Assembly (NCBI GenBank): GCA_030581615.1
Contig: JAKTTT010000027.1
Location: 124,001-188,000, forward strand
Reading direction: 5' to 3'
Source of the DNA: Alloascoidea africana
Taxonomy: Eukaryota > Ascomycota > Alloascoideomycetes > Alloascoideales > Alloascoideaceae
Length of the DNA stretch: 64,000 nt
This document shows, piece after piece, positions 62,706 through 64,000 of this stretch. Below the pieces are notes generated by a model, which saw nothing but the letters and a program-made list of their open reading frames with translations, did no database searches and was not told the DNA's origin. Both the position numbers and the translations under genes were made by a program. How positions within the stretch are numbered: the first letter of the stretch is position 1; each line of letters starts with the position of its first letter.

Positions 62706-64000
62706 ATGCCCTACACTCCTCCTTCTCTCGTCCGGAGATCCAGCCTGCCCTTCTCATCCACGAATTCCGCCCAAAGCACAAGCACAAGCACAAGCACAAG
62801 CGCAAGCCTCGCCAGCCATGCCAATGCTCCCCTCCACACCACAACAAACTCTCTGACACAGGCCTTCCCCTTCGTGTGTGCCTCAAGATCCTCAACCTCT
62901 TCTCTCCCATCCCAATCCCCTTCCTCAGAATGGTCCTCAACCTCAAAGATAATCGCAATCATGTCCAAAAAACCTCACTCCGCAGAACCAATCAAACCGC
63001 GCTCGGCCCACCTCGTGTCTTCAAACACTCGCTTCAATTCAAACATTGCAAACCTGGATCTGGATTTGGAGTTGGATTTGGATCCAGCGCCATTTCCCAC
63101 TTCCCCATCTCCATCAATTACAACGACGGAAACTGACCTGGAGTCAGAGTCCCAAACCGAAACCGAAACTGAAACTGAAACCGATTCGCCTTGTTATTCG
63201 TCTTTCCCCTTGGTTCGCAAAAAATCAGGTGAACTCGTTAGATCCTCTCTAAAACTCTCCTCTTTAAACAGACCTCTATCTCTACCTGCAAGAACAAAAT
63301 CAGTCCATTTCGACACGGTTCATATGATCGATATCCGCCATTTCAAAGACCATGAGAAACCAACCGCAATCTCCGCAGGCTCATCCCCAACGAGATACGG
63401 TAGGCGCTCTTTGGGCCTGGGTTGGAGTCTCAACGATAACTCCGACTCTAGCTCAAACGGCTCTGATGATGATGATGATCAAAGTCCCCTTTCTTCACCA
63501 TCTTCCTCATCTTCCAGTGATACGGATTCCGAAGACGAGGCAATTTCTTCAAGATACAACTTTACTCAAAGACGACATCGATCCAAAAAACGCAACAGCG
63601 TCAATTGGCAAATCTACTTGCCCAATTTCCCCAAACAACAATCACAACAACAACACCTTACAAATCGTTGTCATGGTTCAACCGTTTTCCTGGAAAGTTG
63701 TTACCTCAACAATGAGACAAATTGCGTGATTGGTCAAGTTGCCGTGAAAAACTTGGCCTATTCCAAATACGTCTGTGCAAGATATACATTTGATTATTGG
63801 AAAACTGTTACTGAGGTCGTTGCAACTTATAATGAAGATGTTCCTCGAGTTTTGAAAAATGAAAATTTCGATCGTTTTTCTTTCTCAATCGATCTGGCGG
63901 TTTTACCACCAACCACGTTGAAAACAAAAGCCATGTTTCTATGCATTCGATACTGTGTGAACGGAACAGAATACTGGGATAACAACAATACTCTAAACTA
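62706..64000 (+). CDS. GAC1/PIG1-type PP1 glycogen-targeting subunit (cut by window end)
   Basis: Subunits of this group direct the phosphatase Glc7 to glycogen synthase and so control glycogen storage. The frame opens at 62706 (MPYTPPSLVRRSSLPFSS) and runs off the window after about 431 codons. A Ser/Thr-rich N-terminus is followed by the PP1-docking site TKSVHFD (Lys198-Phe202), preceded by a basic stretch as in relatives. From about residue 320 a carbohydrate-binding CBM21 domain is present: VFLESCYLNNETNCVIGQVA, VKNLAYSKYVCARYTFDYW and LCIRYCVNGTEYWDNN. Which of GAC1, PIG1, PIG2 or GIP2 it represents cannot be settled. Shifted frames over the 5' end are not the gene. Confidence 0.88.
   Translation, partial: MPYTPPSLVRRSSLPFSSTNSAQSTSTSTSTSASLASHANAPLHTTTNSLTQAFPFVCASRSSTSSLPSQSPSSEWSSTSKIIAIMSKKPHSAEPIKPRSAHLVSSNTRFNSNIANLDLDLELDLDPAPFPTSPSPSITTTETDLESESQTETETETETDSPCYSSFPLVRKKSGELVRSSLKLSSLNRPLSLPARTKSVHFDTVHMIDIRHFKDHEKPTAISAGSSPTRYGRRSLGLGWSLNDNSDSSSNGSDDDDDQSPLSSPSSSSSSDTDSEDEAISSRYNFTQRRHRSKKRNSVNWQIYLPNFPKQQSQQQHLTNRCHGSTVFLESCYLNNETNCVIGQVAVKNLAYSKYVCARYTFDYWKTVTEVVATYNEDVPRVLKNENFDRFSFSIDLAVLPPTTLKTKAMFLCIRYCVNGTEYWDNNNTLN

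Overview
The window looks like nuclear DNA of an ascomycete budding yeast (Saccharomycotina). It holds about 22 protein genes, mostly uninterrupted, with yeast-type families: CSE4, PSP1, PPN1, NEO1, DCR2, OCA1, TRS33 and a GIN4/HSL1-type kinase. Introns are short (about 55-100 nt), carry a CTAAC-like branch site and end in AG. Several families are missing from, or reduced in, Saccharomyces cerevisiae but kept elsewhere in fungi: a TMEM135-type membrane protein, a Munc13-like C2/MHD protein, a Gef1-type DH-BAR exchange factor and an OrsD-type zinc-knuckle protein. An early-diverging lineage is therefore more likely than Saccharomycetaceae; the species cannot be named from sequence alone. I saw no rRNA, tRNA, transposon, viral relic or CRISPR array.

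Layout. 0.6-4.8 kb (-): SPO22/ZIP4, an extraordinarily intron-dense meiotic gene, divergent from a six-exon TMEM135-type gene (4.98-6.7 kb, +). 7.8-9.0 kb (-): a secreted Ser/Thr-rich expansin-like protein. 9.9-10.4 kb (+): the centromeric histone CSE4. 10.9-14.7 kb (-): an SFP1-like zinc-finger factor followed by its decayed tandem paralog. 16.3-17.7 kb (-): a 57-residue GPI-type wall peptide and a GC-rich hairpin membrane protein. 19.9-27.0 kb (+): DH-BAR GEF and Munc13-like protein. 29.2 kb (+): a secreted 20-residue tandem-repeat protein. 30.7-36.8 kb (-): PPN1 and PSP1. 38.8-43.8 kb (+): septin-type kinase and OCA1. 44.0-50.0 kb (-): TRS33, a basic amino-acid permease and a NIPA-like transporter. 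50.1-52.4 kb (+): a tiny membrane protein and DCR2. 52.7-61.7 kb (-): NEO1, a PHO80-like cyclin and the OrsD-type protein. 62.7 kb to the end (+): the start of a GAC1-type PP1 glycogen-targeting subunit, cut off by the window.

Functional threads are polarity, septum and membrane traffic (DH-BAR GEF, Munc13-like, GIN4/HSL1-type kinase, NEO1, TRS33) and phosphate/polyphosphate (PPN1, PHO80-like cyclin). They read as ordinary yeast gene order, not as one operon-like system.

The most unusual items are: the SPO22 gene with about 18 introns, against about 10 in all the other genes together; the OrsD-type protein with an arginine-serine insert between its zinc knuckles; perfect GC-rich palindromes in two promoters (a 30-bp palindrome at 37191-37220 and 14-bp arms at 9262-9293); the decayed SFP1 paralog; and a CENP-A with a lengthened loop 1. 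Coding predictions rest on reading frames, splice signals and remembered family motifs. No database search was possible.
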